Assembly (NCBI GenBank): GCA_022266195.1
Contig: WHVY01000003.1
Span: forward strand, 11,284,001-11,348,000
From: Tetranychus cinnabarinus
Lineage: Eukaryota; Arthropoda; Arachnida; Trombidiformes; Tetranychidae
Length of the DNA: 64,000 nt
Direction: 5' to 3'
The notes under the pieces were generated by a model. The model saw only the letters and a list, made by a program, of their open reading frames with translations. It made no database searches and had not been told where the DNA came from. Below are positions 48,501 through 62,300 of this stretch, piece by piece. The stretch's first letter is position 1; every line of letters starts with the position of its first letter. The position numbers and the translations under genes were made by a program.

Positions 48501-51500
48501 TCAATTGATAATTTTAAATCAATATTTGCTGTTTCTGTGTTTCAATTGAATCTCATCTAATTGTCTCACTCTTAACGATACGAGCAAAAGATCGCTTTTT
48601 CGTTGAAACATTTCTCAATAATGTCAAGAACTTTGTTCACATTTATGTTGAACATTTCAGCTTTTGATCAATCAACCTTTTGTTTAGTTCAAAGCTGAAT
48701 TTTAAGATTACATTTTATCATCAGATTAGATTCTGAGCTTCAGTAAAATGTTCATCTCAAGTTTTCAATTTTTGTTGAACAAAACTAATCCATCAGTCTT
48801 GAATATAATCCTTTCTGTTTCATTGGAAATATAAGTTTCCAAAATTGTGATGAAATTGTTATCAAAACAAATCAATATTATTTTCATATTTCAACAAATC
48901 AAATATAAAATGCAAAACTGAAATTGACTTTGAAAATTATTCATAAACTATCTCAAAATGGCCAACATAAAGTCAACTCTGTTTTTATTGTTGGTTTAAG
49001 TCTTGAAATGGAGTTAAATTTAATCTTGAAAATCTCATTTACTCTCATAAAGTGACTATAAAATGACCCAATTTAAAGATGAAACACTCAACATCGCACC
49101 ATTTCCCATGTTGAACCCTTTCCATTGACTAAGCCTGCAAGATGTCTCTTTGATATTAAAGATGAGAAATTATTTATCTCATTTCACCTCAGTTAACATG
49201 TTAAATCTATTGTCATTATCTGTAAACCAAAAATGTCGACTAAGAATCTTTTCTTACCTCATCTTTCGCTTATCTCTAACATTTACCCTTTCATGATCAT
49301 CATTAGCACCTTTCCTTTGTCCCAAGTCATCTTACAAATTTACAGCTCTTCTGGAAACTACCATTTTATCCCTTTCATCATCACCCTATCATTATATTTT
49401 CATTTCTTACCTCTTTCCATTATCTTTTTTTATCTCACTTTCATTCAACTTTCTTTCCTCTTCATGGAATCCTGGAAATTGGTTATTAACATGATACAAA
49501 TGTAAATGTTATCATGAAATTGGATCCATTCTTTTCCCTGTAAAATCATAGGAAAGTGAAGCCAAAAATTAGCTGTAAATCACTTGAGGCCAACATGCGC
49601 GTGTCTCACCTATCATTCATAATAATACATCTTAACAGTACAATCTGATTTAACGAATGAATTGTCTTATAAATTGAAGTATTTTACGCTTCCCTTAACT
49701 TTAATATTCAACATTTGTTTCCTTCAAAACTCTTTCATCTTCACTTCATCATTATCTTTCTAAAACTAGCTTCTGCTTTTCATTTTCATCTTTCATCTTT
49801 CAACCTTTTTCCTCTTCTCAACTTTATCAAAATGATCAACATTTCTCTGTGTTTCAAGCAGCGTTCAAAGTGTTTTACCTTTAAAGGTGGTTTGAGAAAA
49901 GGAAAAGGTAAAACAAGATAAGGAGAAACAAAAAAAGCTAAACTTCCAAATAAGAAGAAAAGTCTAAAACAAACAGATGAAGATGAATTTGAAGTTTTCA
50001 AGTTTCCTCTGCAATCCACATTCACAATTGTTTCTCAAGTGGACTCAGTCACGTTATCATGTAAACTTGAGGTTCCATTGAAAAGACTGACCTCCAGTTT
50101 TCACATAATAACATTGACTGTTAATCCAATTGTTAAACCCTAATTTTTCAGGTTATTTTTTCTTCTCAACTCAATCCCAGAAGCCATCAATTGAACCAAT
50201 AAATCTTTAATCTATTCACAGAATAATTGGAATGATGAAAATGGCCATAAAAGACAGAAAATTGTTTCCAACAGATTTTCGATTCTCTGATGAACGCAAT
50301 TAACGTCAATAGGCAAACATGATTGACATGAGAAGGTCACTAAATTTTGTTGATCAACACTTTTCGCCCATCTTAAATGAACTTATTCATCCACCAATCT
50401 CCTCTTCACTCACCAATGAACATCTTCCTATGAGCCTTTCATTGTTATTACATATTCCCTTGAGTTGAATTTGATTCTCGAAGAAAAGTCTCCTTTGAGA
50501 AGAAGAAAAAATTACAAGCAAAACTTTTTGCCTTTTCCTTCAAGTTTCTTCCTTTCCTCATCATCTTTGTTTCCTCTGACAATCATGATGTTCATGTTGA
50601 ACATTATTATATCCTTAGATTATTATATTATATATTTTCTTGTGCCTTTCTTCATGCCTTTAACCGACTCTCAAAATGAACTTGTCATTGCGTGATTATC
50701 CTTTTCATCCTTCATTGTTTCAACTTGATTAAACCTTTATCACTGAACAGTTTGCATTCATGAAAAAGTAAAACACAAGAAAAAGCCTTTTTTCTGATAA
50801 TTTAATATTCTTGGTAAAAAAGATGAAAAAATATTCTAATTCATTCATCATGAGTTGATCACCATAGCAAAAGAGTAACTTCATTAATTCACGTAAAAAA
50901 GGAAAACATTGTTATCTTGACAATCATGCAATCAACTGGAATTTAAATTTACCAGAGCGTATCCATTATCTTATCATCCTCTGCATCATGACTGATCATG
51001 TTCATTTGATTATCATTTTTACATTTCGTTTTCTTGACTCAAACAAAAAGCCAAATGGTTAAAAAATGTAAATCCATTGTAAGTTTAAGGCAAAGAGTTA
51101 AACTTATGCTCTTCCAATCAATTGATTTAGGAAAAACAAATTGACATTAAATGCAACTCATTTACACTTGTGTCCAGTTTTACGGCAGCAAAAGTCATCA
51201 ATTAACAATCGCCAATCCTTAATCATTATTTATCTGCATTATTAACTTTCCTTTTTGTTTTCAATCGATCAGACACTTTTCATTGTTATTTAATATCTTT
51301 CTGTTATAACTGTAATCCAAACTTATATTACTTCATTTATCGTTGTCAACAACATTATTTTGTCAATTCTGCCTCTTTTTTCCCTTCTTTTCACCATTAT
51401 TCAATTACAATATCATTTCGTTGTTATTGTTGTTTCTCTATTAGTTTCGTCTTTATCCTTCGATTGTCTATTTTTACATAAATAATGTTCAATATCGTTT

Positions 51501-54500
51501 TTACCATTTTTATTTTACTTTAAATGTTGACAGTTTCATGCAATTTCTGCCAGTTCAGTTGAAACAAATCAAAAAAATCTTTACTTTTGAAAATGTCTTT
51601 TTGTTTTTCAACAAATTTTACTTTTCGTCCGTCTGATCAATCTAAATTCAACTTTTTCTTTCTAATCATTGAACACGATTTTGGCCAATTTTTTCGTAAA
51701 TGCAATTCTTGAACTTGAAAGGTGAATCTTATGATTCAATGGCATCATTTCATCAGAATTTAAATGATTCATTGACTTAAAAATCAAGCTTTCTGAAACA
51801 CTGAAAAGGTTTAGAAAATTTTCAGACGAAATATTTCCATACATTTCCAACAATCAATCTAAATTATGCAAACATAATTGTATTCAATTTTCATGGTTTA
51901 AAAACTAAACATTTCCTCTAATATCTGACTTTATTTTCATTTCTTTAAATCATGAAATTATCTTGAAACGAATTGATCAACTGATGCTCAAATCAATATT
52001 AGACGATTTGATACAAAATCTGTTTGATTTGTCTCGAGAAGACAAAACTATATTTAGATGATCATCTTGAGCATGAAATATTCACTTTGAATGAGAAGAC
52101 AATTTATCCTTTTTGTTTCATCATTACAGCATTACATGATAATGTAATCTAAATGGGTTAACATTTCACTTACCAAAAATGATAAATCAAAATGGCAATT
52201 TACATTAACATGAATCATTATCAATTAGATGATTTATTTTACTCTTTCCGATACTTTCCAACCAAATGTTTCCACTTATTTAATGTCAATCCCTTCAATC
52301 TTAATCTTGCATTAATCTCATCCATTTGCATTCAATAGCAACTGATTAACAAACTAAATATTTGCAGGTTATATTGAATGCACTGTTAACCCTTTTTACT
52401 TTTAATTATTTCCTCACTTAATCATTGAACCAATTTTTTGCTATTCAATCCTTTCATCAGATTGAATAAGTGTTTGTTCAAGATAGTTGCCATTGAAACA
52501 ATGAAAGCTAATTGGTTTCATTAACAAAGGCAAAAACTTACAAAATGATATTATTTATAACTTTTTTTTCTTAGCATTCATTTATTAATTGCTATAATTA
52601 ACCTTTCAAATTATTTTCAAATTAAATTAAGTTTTTCTTTTTTTCTCTTTCCTTTGATTCTAATTGGATTGAGTCTTTAGAGTTAATTTCAAGTTTAATT
52701 TCATTGTTTTAAATATCAATTGCTTGAAAGAATCAACATTTCCAGTGAAATTAACTTTAAATGGATCCATTTACAGATTGAAATGTTGTTATAATGATTA
52801 TGAGAAATGATATTATTCTGTAAACTTTTATCATGCAAATGCTCATGAACTTGGTAAAGAAAAAGTTATTTACTTTTTACATTAACATTTCCTATGTAAA
52901 TGCAGTAAAACAAAATTATTGTAAATTTAACCATTTTTATCGATTTATTTATTTATTCAAATTCAACTCATTTCATGATTGTGATATTTTGCTCCAATTT
53001 TCATTCAATATTGAGTCTGGATAAGATTTTGATTGCGAAAAAAAAGATTTTCCAATAAAACAAATTGTTCCATTTTCACCATTTAAATGTTGGGATTGTT
53101 TTCAGATTCATCTGGTCAGATAGCTCAAGAGTATTAACCAAATGGATTCATTTCAAATTGATGCAATTTTTGTAAATCACTGAAGCCAACAGAAAGCTTT
53201 CAATCGATTTTGTTTTCTCATCTTTTCCAAGGAACAAGTTTTATGTAACTTTGATGATCAACCAGAAAATGCACTTATTTCATGAAATCAAATTTTCTGT
53301 ATCCGAACAACAGATCACTTCGATTTTCGGTTAAACCTCCGGGTGACCTAAGGGTTAGAGAGCTGAAACTTATTATTCGTCAATAAAAATGGTTAGTCCA
53401 CATCAACGATCGAGCACTTTTTTCAATTCATCAACCGTCCATTGGCCTCACAGCATCAGCCTCAATATCTCGATAATCATAGCGCTTGAAATCGCCATTC
53501 TTCAACAATTATCGATTTATATCATTAGTTACTGAATCACAAAAGAAAGTGGTTCCTGGTTTAAGATCAAAGGCTACATCAGAAAAATGATGTTGTTGGA
53601 AATCTGGTTCAATAACTGTGCATAAGGCGAGCGAAATTTCAGCTTTGACTTCGATTTCTAGAAAATTGTTGGCCTGAGAAATTTTTCGATAGCACTGATG
53701 GACTCAGTTTGCCCCTAAAAGGCCATCAAGTCCCAACTCTTAACTCGAAAGGAAATTTTTCTTGTATTTACTTCTTTAGTATGTTCAATGCTCAATGTTA
53801 ATATCATGTTTTTTCATGATCTTTTCAATCTCAGGGTTGGCCAAATCTTGTTAGTAAATGATATTAAATCTTAGATCTCTTTAGTAACGAATCTCAAAAC
53901 CTTGAACTTTTCTGTGAAATCTTGAATCAATTTGCTTTTTTTAATCCAGTTTTAATCAACTGAAGATTCAATTTCACATTTTTTAATCTTCTTAACATCA
54001 TAATCATAAATTGTTTAATATTAATGGGAGTTTCATCAAATTGCCAGTCAACAATTAGACGTGATTTATGTTTGATGTTTCAATTAATTCAACTTCATGT
54101 CAACCTTTACAATTTTGCGCTGTTTTAACCAAATTAAATGAAAATCAACATTTTCAATGCAGCTTCAAATTTCAATATTAAAATGATATTCAAAGGAATT
54201 AACTTCTTCCATTCAATGTTTAAACATGAACAAAATGCTTGATTATGAATGGAAATTTTTCTTGAATTGATTATTATTTTAATTATTTAATCTTGGGATG
54301 ATGCTGTTGATAAGTATGATTGTAACAATTCATGATTAATTGATTAGCGAGGAAAAAAAGGAAACTAAGTTACATTACGAATTCATCAATTATTGCTATT
54401 CATTAAATCAACTTGAATGCATTTCAATGTAATTAGCATTAACCTTGATTTATTAATTTTGTTGATGTTTACTCATTACAGAGTTTCTTTGTGATACTTA

Positions 54501-56338
54501 ACCATCGTCAAATGAAATATCATTTGAACAAAAAAAGCACTTAGAACAAAATTCGGGAATCTTTTGTTGATTTATTTTGCTTTTTACAAGCAAACCAACG
54601 TTGAATGAATAAATAGATGAGTTGAATTATCTTGTGATTGATGCATAATAAGGGTTGAATGTGAATACTGATGAATGAGTCTCTAAAGTTTCATCTACAG
54701 ATTCACATTTACCTTCATTATTGATAAAAAGATCAATGATGAAAAAAGAAAACAATTTAGCTTTTCACTTTTTCTAATGTTATTTTCATATTTTCATATT
54801 CATTTTGATGGTTTTATCAATATGAGACGATTTACCAATGAATGACATTTGATTTGAGGCTGTTCCTTGCAGTTAGTTAATTGTCTCTAGTAATTCTTGG
54901 GTTTCAAGTAATGAATAAAGTGTTGGTGTTTTAGGTTTGAAACCAGACAAATGACTGATTGAACCTTTCCATTAATATTGATTTGAATGCATTATTTTAA
55001 TACTTTTTTTCTGGTCTTTTTTGGTTTTGTCTAGACTGACATGGTTCACGTTAAGAAGCAAGTGGCTGAGTTGGAAGGTGAATTCAGTGAATTTATCGAC
55101 TCTGGTTTATTGGAGATAATTTCCCCCTCTGCTGCCTATTATCCTGACTTTAATTCAAGCCTTAAACAGACGCTGGGCGATCCAATGGATCGAGTTAAAT
55201 GGCGAACCAAACAAAACCTAGATTTTGCCTATTTAATGATGTACTGTCAGTCAAGAGGAGTCTATTATGTTCAATTGGAAGATGACATTATAACGGAACC
55301 AGGATTTTTGACCAAAATGAAGACCACAGCTCTCAAGCACACAGCTGAACGCAAAGATTGGTTCATCATTGACTTTTGTAGTCTCGGGTTCATCGGTAAA
55401 ATGGTTAAAGCCGTTGACCTTCCCTTTTTAATCATCTTTTTCATTATGTTTCACAATGACAAGCCTGTTGACTGGTTACTCTTTTCAATTGGCAACGTTC
55501 GCTATTGCCGAACCGATGGTACGGAGAAACAGTGTCGCCAAGCCATTTCACGCCATTGGATTCAACATTGGCCTTCACTGTTTCAACACATTGGAACACA
55601 TTCCTCGCTGAAAGGAAAGGTTCAAAAGTTGAAAGAGAAGAGCTTTGGTAAAGTTTCAGGATTTCAGGCTCACACTGATAATCCTTCAGCAACTGTAACC
55701 TCAACCATTCAACAGTACAAAACCTTCTCTGCTTCTGGTGTCTACGAGGGTTACACTTATTTTTGGGGCATTTCACCCAAGGCGGGTGATTACATACTCA
55801 TTGAGTTTACTGATCCAATTGTGATTGACAAGTTTTTCATACGAACCTCCAATTACGAGCATCCGGAGGACAAGTTTTACAATGCTACGGTTGAGGTTCA
55901 GCCACTCTTTAAACTTCTGCCTCCGCCACCCGATATTGTACCGTCTAATCAGTTATCATCTTCATCTTCATTTTTAATGTCATTACAGTCATCTCCATCC
56001 AACTCACATCCATCCTTTGATCAAGCATCTGGCTCTTTCAGTCAAGCTGATAAAGTTCAATTAACTAATCAATACAACCGGACGTCCGATGGTTTTGTGG
56101 TTGTTGCTGATTTCAAGTCAACAGGGATTGCTGAAGGTTCTTGTGCTCATTTAGGTGCAGTAAAGATGCTCAGAATTCATTGTCACGTCGATTCTAGTAA
56201 ATGGGTTCTAATTAATGAAGTAAGTAATCAGCTTAATCAGGATTCACAATTTATCTTCTCTTTTCAATTTACTAATTGACTTTTTTTTGTTACTCTTCCT
56301 TGCATTTACAGATTTACATAAAGCCAAAGCTAAAGTGA
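32982..56338 (+). CDS. MGAT4: Alpha-1,3-mannosyl-glycoprotein 4-beta-N-acetylglucosaminyltransferase (GnT-IV), 3 exons
   Basis: Exons are 32982-33593, 55035-56219 and 56312-56338; the product is 607 residues. It is a type II Golgi protein: short basic N-terminus, TM at about 10-30, a coiled-coil stem at about 46-82, then the GT54 catalytic domain. Recognisable blocks are LVLGIPTVKRPVQSYL, EETDMVHV across the first splice, the metal/nucleotide site QLEDDI with EDD at 286-288, LGFIGKM, and PSLFQHIGTHSSLKGK. The C-terminal lectin-like domain contains FFWGI-type and AGDYILIEF strands, EHPEDKFYNATVEV and WVLINE|IYIKPK. Known role: it adds a beta-1,4-GlcNAc branch to the alpha-1,3 mannose arm of N-glycans using UDP-GlcNAc. 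A Pro/Ser-rich insert (about residues 497-553) makes it longer than vertebrate MGAT4A/B (about 540). The first intron is 21.4 kb, the second 92 nt. Confidence 0.95.
33594..42718. other. MGAT4 intron 1, left part: no gene seen
   Basis: AT-rich intron. ORFs here start at non-ATG codons or are pyrimidine-tract artefacts (for example 33734-34003 and 40499-40840). The notable structure is the double hairpin at 36939-37025; a 14-bp palindrome with a central CTCGAG-type core lies at 37695-37708. Confidence 0.55.
36939..37025. repeat. Pair of adjacent hairpins
   Basis: Hairpin 1 (36939-36967) has a perfect 11-bp stem, ATTTCAGTGCG/CGCACTGAAAT, with a 7-nt loop. Hairpin 2 (36978-37025) pairs GAAGTTCC and CCAAGTG with CACTTGGAACTTC around a 17-nt loop, with a 5-nt bulge region on its left arm. 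They lie 10 bases apart in the MGAT4 intron. Confidence 0.8.
42719..43937. mobile_element. Foldback-like element with 509-bp inverted arms
   Basis: The left arm is 42719-43227 and the right arm 43429-43937, around a 201-bp AT-rich centre. The arms are reverse complements with moderate divergence. The outer end is AAGGAGTGGTGCC with GGCACCACTCCTT opposite. The inner end is a CTAGCATG/TGCTAG-type junction beside ATTAGC...AGCTAAT. I see no transposase in the centre and no clear target-site duplication. Partial relatives at 2013, 3571, 4195 and 53203 show that it is a dispersed family, most like a non-autonomous foldback or long-TIR DNA transposon. The class is inferred from structure alone. Confidence 0.8.
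43938..53202. other. MGAT4 intron 1, right part: no gene seen
   Basis: Much of about 45.9-51.4 kb is pyrimidine-rich on the + strand, with recurrent TTCATC and ATCATGAT-type words. This creates many long but uninformative ORFs, such as 46116-46358, 47550-47789 and 49233-49505. No nested gene was recognised. Confidence 0.55.
53203..53758. repeat. Foldback-family copy, internally deleted
   Basis: The left half (to about 53500) matches the inner part of the left arm of the 42719 element ('ccagaaaatgcacttatttc', 'cacttcgattttcggttaaa'). The right half (about 53560-53758) matches the outer part of the right arm ('gatggactcagttt', 'aactcttaactcgaaagg'). Outer left and inner right sequences are missing. 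Confidence 0.75.
53759..55034. other. MGAT4 intron 1, end
   Basis: AT-rich intron sequence ending in a pyrimidine tract and TAG acceptor. Nothing else was recognised. Confidence 0.6.
55035..56219 (+). CDS. MGAT4: MGAT4 exon 2: catalytic core and lectin-like domain
   Basis: The acceptor TTTTGTCTAG at 55025-55034 gives GAG|ACT GAC ATG, joining in frame to exon 1. The exon encodes 395 residues with the EDD motif and ends at Glu before GTAAGT. Confidence 0.94.
56312..56338 (+). CDS. MGAT4: MGAT4 exon 3: last eight codons
   Basis: A TTTACAG acceptor is followed by IYIKPKLK and TGA. This matches the basic end of the family (EIxIKK). Reading through the 92-nt intron instead would add about 20 unrelated residues. 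Confidence 0.85.
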   Translation: MYIKPKLK

Positions 56339-56374
56339 AACAAAAAACAAAGCCTTAAATCTTTGAGTAAAAAC

Positions 56375-56393
56375 AATAAATTTATTTAATAAA
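56375..56393 (+). terminator. Poly(A) signals of MGAT4
   Basis: Two AATAAA hexamers, at 56375-56380 and 56388-56393, lie 37-50 bases after the stop codon. Confidence 0.6.
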
Positions 56394-59300
56394 GCAAACA
56401 CAGCAAATAATATTGTTAACAATTTGAACCAATTTGTTTTTTTTGTAAAATAAAAATCGAAACTCGAAAAAATTAAATTTTAAACAAAATTAAATCCTTC
56501 TCATTGTTTAATAATGAAAATTTTATACTCAAATCACTTCGTCTCTTCCCATACAATACTCAGCACCAGTTGAATTAATCTAGACTTTGATTAATTTTCA
56601 TTTTGCCTCATCATTGACTTGTCTCATGGAAGTGAAAAGGTCAATCAATTGTGTCCATTTTTTGTTGGTCTGATGAAACGTTGAGACTGCTTATTACAAT
56701 CGACTGCAACATTTGATTTGTCATTTCCTAATTCAAAGGCTTATTGACTGTCACCCATTTAAATCCATCGTAACATTCATTTACCATTTATGTCAACCAA
56801 ATTCAGTGTTTTTTACGAGTTGATTCAACGTTTAACTCAACAATTGGTTAATGTTAGATGTTGATCAACTAAGTAAATTGCATTTACAGATTGCGCAGAT
56901 TGTTGCCATTCAATGTTCATTTTAATTTCTGGAAATTTTCTCAATTTGATTTTATTGTAACCGATGGCAGTTAAACACTTGAAGCTTTATTAACCAATCA
57001 TAACTTGAATTGTCATTTCCTGTTAACACCAACAATTTCTCAATTAATCAATGCAATCGCAATCATCTTAATTTGGTCATGTTTTTGGTATCAATTTTCC
57101 CATCGGAAATTTGATTCGTTCAGTGAATCCAATTTTCTCTATTTTTTGGTCCAAAGATATTTCTTATTTCAACTTATATTAGACTAATTTTGCAACAATT
57201 TAACCTGATACTGATGATAGATTTCATCAGTATCAGGTTAACACCAATCTTCATAAATTGACATTTTTCGTTTGTTATTTTTATCGAGGTCTATAAATTT
57301 TCGATAAAAATACTTAGAAGGACATAAATGACTTTATAAGGAATTATTTGACTTTTGTTCTGATTAATTAACTTGAATCAAAAGTAGTTAAACTGAAAGC
57401 TAATTTAAAAATTAGATTGAAGAGCTTCAATAAATAATTTGATAGCTTTGAATCAAATTGCTGAACATTCAATTCTGGTTGAGATAAAAATTTTGGCTTA
57501 GACTTGTGCTTCCATCTATCATTTACGGTATCTACTTATGGCGTAAATAAAGTTACTTTCTTACATTGATGTTATCATTTTTAATTATTTTATTTGTGCT
57601 TGTTATTACGTTTAGTTTATCTTATCTTATTTTACCTTAAATTACTGCAGAATTAATTGTTTTCGTTTTCTCTGGTTGTCATCTTGATTTATTACAAGGC
57701 AAAGCAAGGAAAGGTAATACTTGGACTTTACTAATTTCATGTTTATCCAACTTTTAAGTACATTTAGTTTGGCCAAAGCTTGGGTTTGTTTTGGTGGAAA
57801 TAAGATTTGATAGTTTATGGCTAAAGTGAAGCACTTTACCAGTCTAAATGATTTTTTGAGCCATTGATTGACAAATATCTTATGAGTTGAACGTTTAACC
57901 AGCAACAGGAGCTTCCAATGAAATCAGATTATAAACCTGGTTATATTCAAAAGAGTGCTTTTTTCATGGTAAGAGACATTTTAATCTTATAAGTTTACAA
58001 TGTGGACAATATCTAATAGCAACATTTTTACTCTATTTCCTACAGCCTTACATGCCTTTATCATGTTTCACATTATATTATTTCATTGGGTTCAGTATTA
58101 CATTTACTGTATAGTTGAGCTTGGCAACCTAACAAGTCTAACCTGGTAATCTTTGGATTTATCACACTTGGCGTTGTTTTTATTTCTGCGTTTCCAATTT
58201 GTTTTTATCAAACCAGTGTAAACACCTCGTTATCCATTGATTTTACTTTCTCATCTAATTCACTTGGTATCACTTAAAAAAAGAGTTAAGAGGCTTGAAT
58301 TATCAGTGACTGATTGAATTATTGAACGTCAATTTTGTGCGCAACTCAATGTGATTTTATACTGGAAATAAAGCCAGTTTCAATCCACTCTTCAGAGACC
58401 AGTTCAGATTACTATTTACTTCTCCTCACAGTGTCAATGTGAATATAATCATACACATTCACATACACAGCTCAGAGTATATAACAGCCAAAAGAGGAAG
58501 AAAAAGAAAGAGAGGAAAGAAACAAAAACATTGTATACTTTTTCAGCCATACAGTAATACAAAGTTGCCATTTTACCTTTTTACAGTTGCATTACATTTT
58601 TCAATTTTAATCATCCCAACCAACCATCAACCTGATCAAGCCATCTACAAAATCAAATCTACATTATTCAATACATTGTTACAACCATTTTCACAAACCT
58701 CCTGTTGACTTGTTTACCAGATTAATAATTGGTGTGTGTTGTGTATTTATTACCTTATATGCGTATTGCGCTTTTTACCCATTGATTGGTAGTAATGTTG
58801 AATATTGGTCCACCATCAGTTTCAATGCTTCTGGTAAGTTTGATAATTTAACTAAATTCAATTGATCAATACAAATAATTGTTGGTGAGTAAATAGATTA
58901 AATCAAATGCCAGATTGACAGTGTGATTGCTGTGTGATTCATCCAACATTTGCTGATGAAAATATACTCGCTTGATTGACAATTACTAGCAAATCTTGTT
59001 GAAATAACTTCTCTTCCATCATCATTATCATCATTTCTTGTTACCTATTTTGTTGTCATTTTCTGGTTTCATCTTTTTTGGTCATGTCTTCAACTTCATT
59101 TCCTGATTTTGTGTCATTTTTTTCTTGTTTACATTCAATTTGTTCATTAACATTGATTAACAGCTCAACTCGCTTGTTGTTTTTGTGCTACCTTTAACCA
59201 AGAAAAAAAACACAACAAATGACAAAACCAGCTATTTTCAAAAAATACCAGAAAATATTGATGATTTGCATTATTGATTTTACCAGATTTTTGTTTTTAC

Positions 59301-62300
59301 CTAAACCAGAATGGAGTAAAGATGGAAATAAACTTAAATAGTTGTCCAATTAACCCAATGTTACCAACACCAATCAGACCAGAAAATGGACCAGAAAGTA
59401 TACAATATGATTGAAAAGCCAAGGCTTTTGCCTGTTCATGGTAGATTCACTTGAAGTTAAAGACAAAATGAGATGAGCTTTAATCGCGTACTGAAAAGCC
59501 TTCATTGGTAACGATTTTTTGTCTATGAGTTGACATTTTGTTGGCAAAAAAAGTGAACAAAAAAAATGTATTCCTTTGTAAAAGCTTTTGATTCTGTGTG
59601 TTGAGTGAAACTAGGAACCAGAACGTGAATCAACTAATCGTGAAAAGTAAAAAAACAAGCCCTGAAAAACCAGGAGATTAACAGGAGTAAAATGGGAAAA
59701 GTGAAAATGAATGGAGAAACAAGCGAAGCATTTGAAATGATTAAGATGAATGAAAGATGATGGAGTAACACGTTCAGTTGATCAAAAACAATCAAGGCAA
59801 ACATGAACCATAAAGATAACTGTGAATTAATTTCTGTTACCAGTTTGCTTCAATTTTGTTGCTTCTCAATAATTAACTTTAATTTTTCACTTGCTAATCA
59901 ATAATCAACAGAAACCATTCTCTATCAGCTTCATCTACATCATTACCATTTGTTAATGAAAATGAATGTTTATTTTTAATTTGTTTCTATGGTAATCATC
60001 AACTTGATGGTGATCATGATAATGATCAAGTTGAAATTGAATTCTCACAGGAAAGTTGATTAATTTTGAGCAATAATTTAGTCATGAAAATACACAGAAA
60101 TGGCTACAACTTAAGCAATAGAGAAGCAAGTGTTTACCAATTTGTGATTAAAAGGGAAATGCTCAATTCAGGTGTTAATGGATCATCTCAATAATCTGAT
60201 TAATCATCATTAAATGCACACTTTGACTGTTGACCTTTTTTGCCATTTTTAAAGTCTTCCATTCAATCTCGAGTATAATTCCGATTCTGCTGACATCGTT
60301 CTTCCATAATCATTATGGAGATTGAAGTTTCCTTTTTTTGATGAAACATCAAAGGCAAACATATTGATTGTTTCTCACACCAAAATGAGATTTAATGATT
60401 AAACCAAATAATTGATTACAATCAATACCTAATATTGGTTCATTATTGTCCAATCGGTTTGTTTGCATATTCATTGGCTCATTGACTTATTGATTTGTAT
60501 TATTCACAGCAATTGATTAGCAGCTTTTTTTACCAACTTAAGATGAAAAGGTAAAAATGGGTGAAATGATGTTTCATTTTCATCTCTTTTTACTTGAAAG
60601 GCAATGGAAGGCAATATTTTCATTTTCATCTTTTACTTTTTGAAATATTTATCTATTGGAAACGAGAAAGAAAAGTCTGTAACATTCTGAGCTATCCTGA
60701 AATGTCTCTGAATGACTCTCTAGCCATTTAGCTTTATCAACCAATCACTTTGTATCCATATTTTCATCTGTTGTTGCTGTTCAAGTGTCTATCTATCCAT
60801 CTGTCTGTTCAAACATTATTACCATCATGATTATCATCATTCTCATCATAATCATGATGATTCCTTTCTTGTGTTCTCTCTCTTACTTTCCAAATCCATT
60901 GAGCAAAATAAAATTATTGAACACAACTAAATGGATAACTGTTAGTTGCGCTCTTGGGATCAATGGATATAATGAGGTAACATTTTGCTTCAAGTGAAGA
61001 TGATGAGGTTAAGAAATAATAAGGCAAAAGATGAAACCTTTTCTCAACAATTTGTTCCTGTTCCATTGCCATTTCCATGATTATCAAAGATTCGTCCTGA
61101 TCATCATCACCATCCATCTTCACTGTACATGTATGGTTAAACATCTATTATTATCATTATTAATATTAGAAAGAAAAAAGCTCTTCTTTAATTCACTTTC
61201 CTTATGTATCAGTCTTACCCGATCAACACATTTCAACACCATTACTTGATTAATTTACCATTAACTTTATTCAGCAACAACATTATTACATTGTAACATC
61301 ATCATCATTAACATAATCATTACCATGATCATCGTTACAATCATGATCCGTTTCCGTCCAGACTATTATTATTAATCAAATTGTAAGCCAAGGTTGAACC
61401 AGAAACTTGCTCATCATTGGCCTTTAATCAACACCATTACTTATTAACCCAAATATCAAGTTGAAACGTTGGTTCAATTTTTAAATGCGTTTCCAGTTCG
61501 TTTGATTATCTTTTTACATAACGTTTGGCCAAACCATTTCACCAATTGTTCAACAAGTTGATTCAATCAAGATGAATCAGTTTTTTTCATCGTTAATAGC
61601 ATTATCTAATCAACAATTGAGTTAACCAGAAAATGTTTTCCTTGCGCTGTTCAAGGTAAACATCATTTCTTTTTCTTCTTCTTTTCCATTTCACTTTTCC
61701 TGGTTAATGGAACCAGATTTTTTCGACTTTGCTTGTTGATGTTTTTTTGTGCTTAAAAATTGATTTTTCACTTTCAAATTATCATAAATTAACTATTTAT
61801 AAAATTGATAAACTTGACAATCAATCAAACTTGTAAATGAAGAGTCAACTCTACTTTTGTTGAATATCATTGTGTTAACAAACCATTGTCAAATATGCAA
61901 ACAAAACCAGATAAACTTGAGAAGCAAAGTGATCAATAATCAAGACGATTGGCTTGTTTAGCATCATTTAGTTTATGTTAACCCTTCAAATGTCAAATTA
62001 AAGGTCAATTTTTTATTAATCTAACGCTGACCAATTCTGTTGCATTTGTATTCATTACACTTTTCGAGAATCGTGTCTGATGTTTCCAGGTTAGAAGCAT
62101 TAAAGATTGAAGAAAATTATTCAATGCACATGAAACATGATATTGAAAGTATACCAAACAGTTGAACAACACTCTTACCGTGACATTATCGTCATTTTCA
62201 TTCGATTACTGTTCGCCAAAAAATGAACATTTGTCCTAGCTTTTGGAAAATAATATTCCAAGCTGATTACATTTCTTTCATTTGAACATTTTCCAATCTG

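Noticed and set aside
45900..51400. Possible gene cluster suggested by many + strand ORFs
   Set aside because: These are Ser/Phe/Leu/His-rich products of pyrimidine-rich DNA, without conserved motifs or splice structure.
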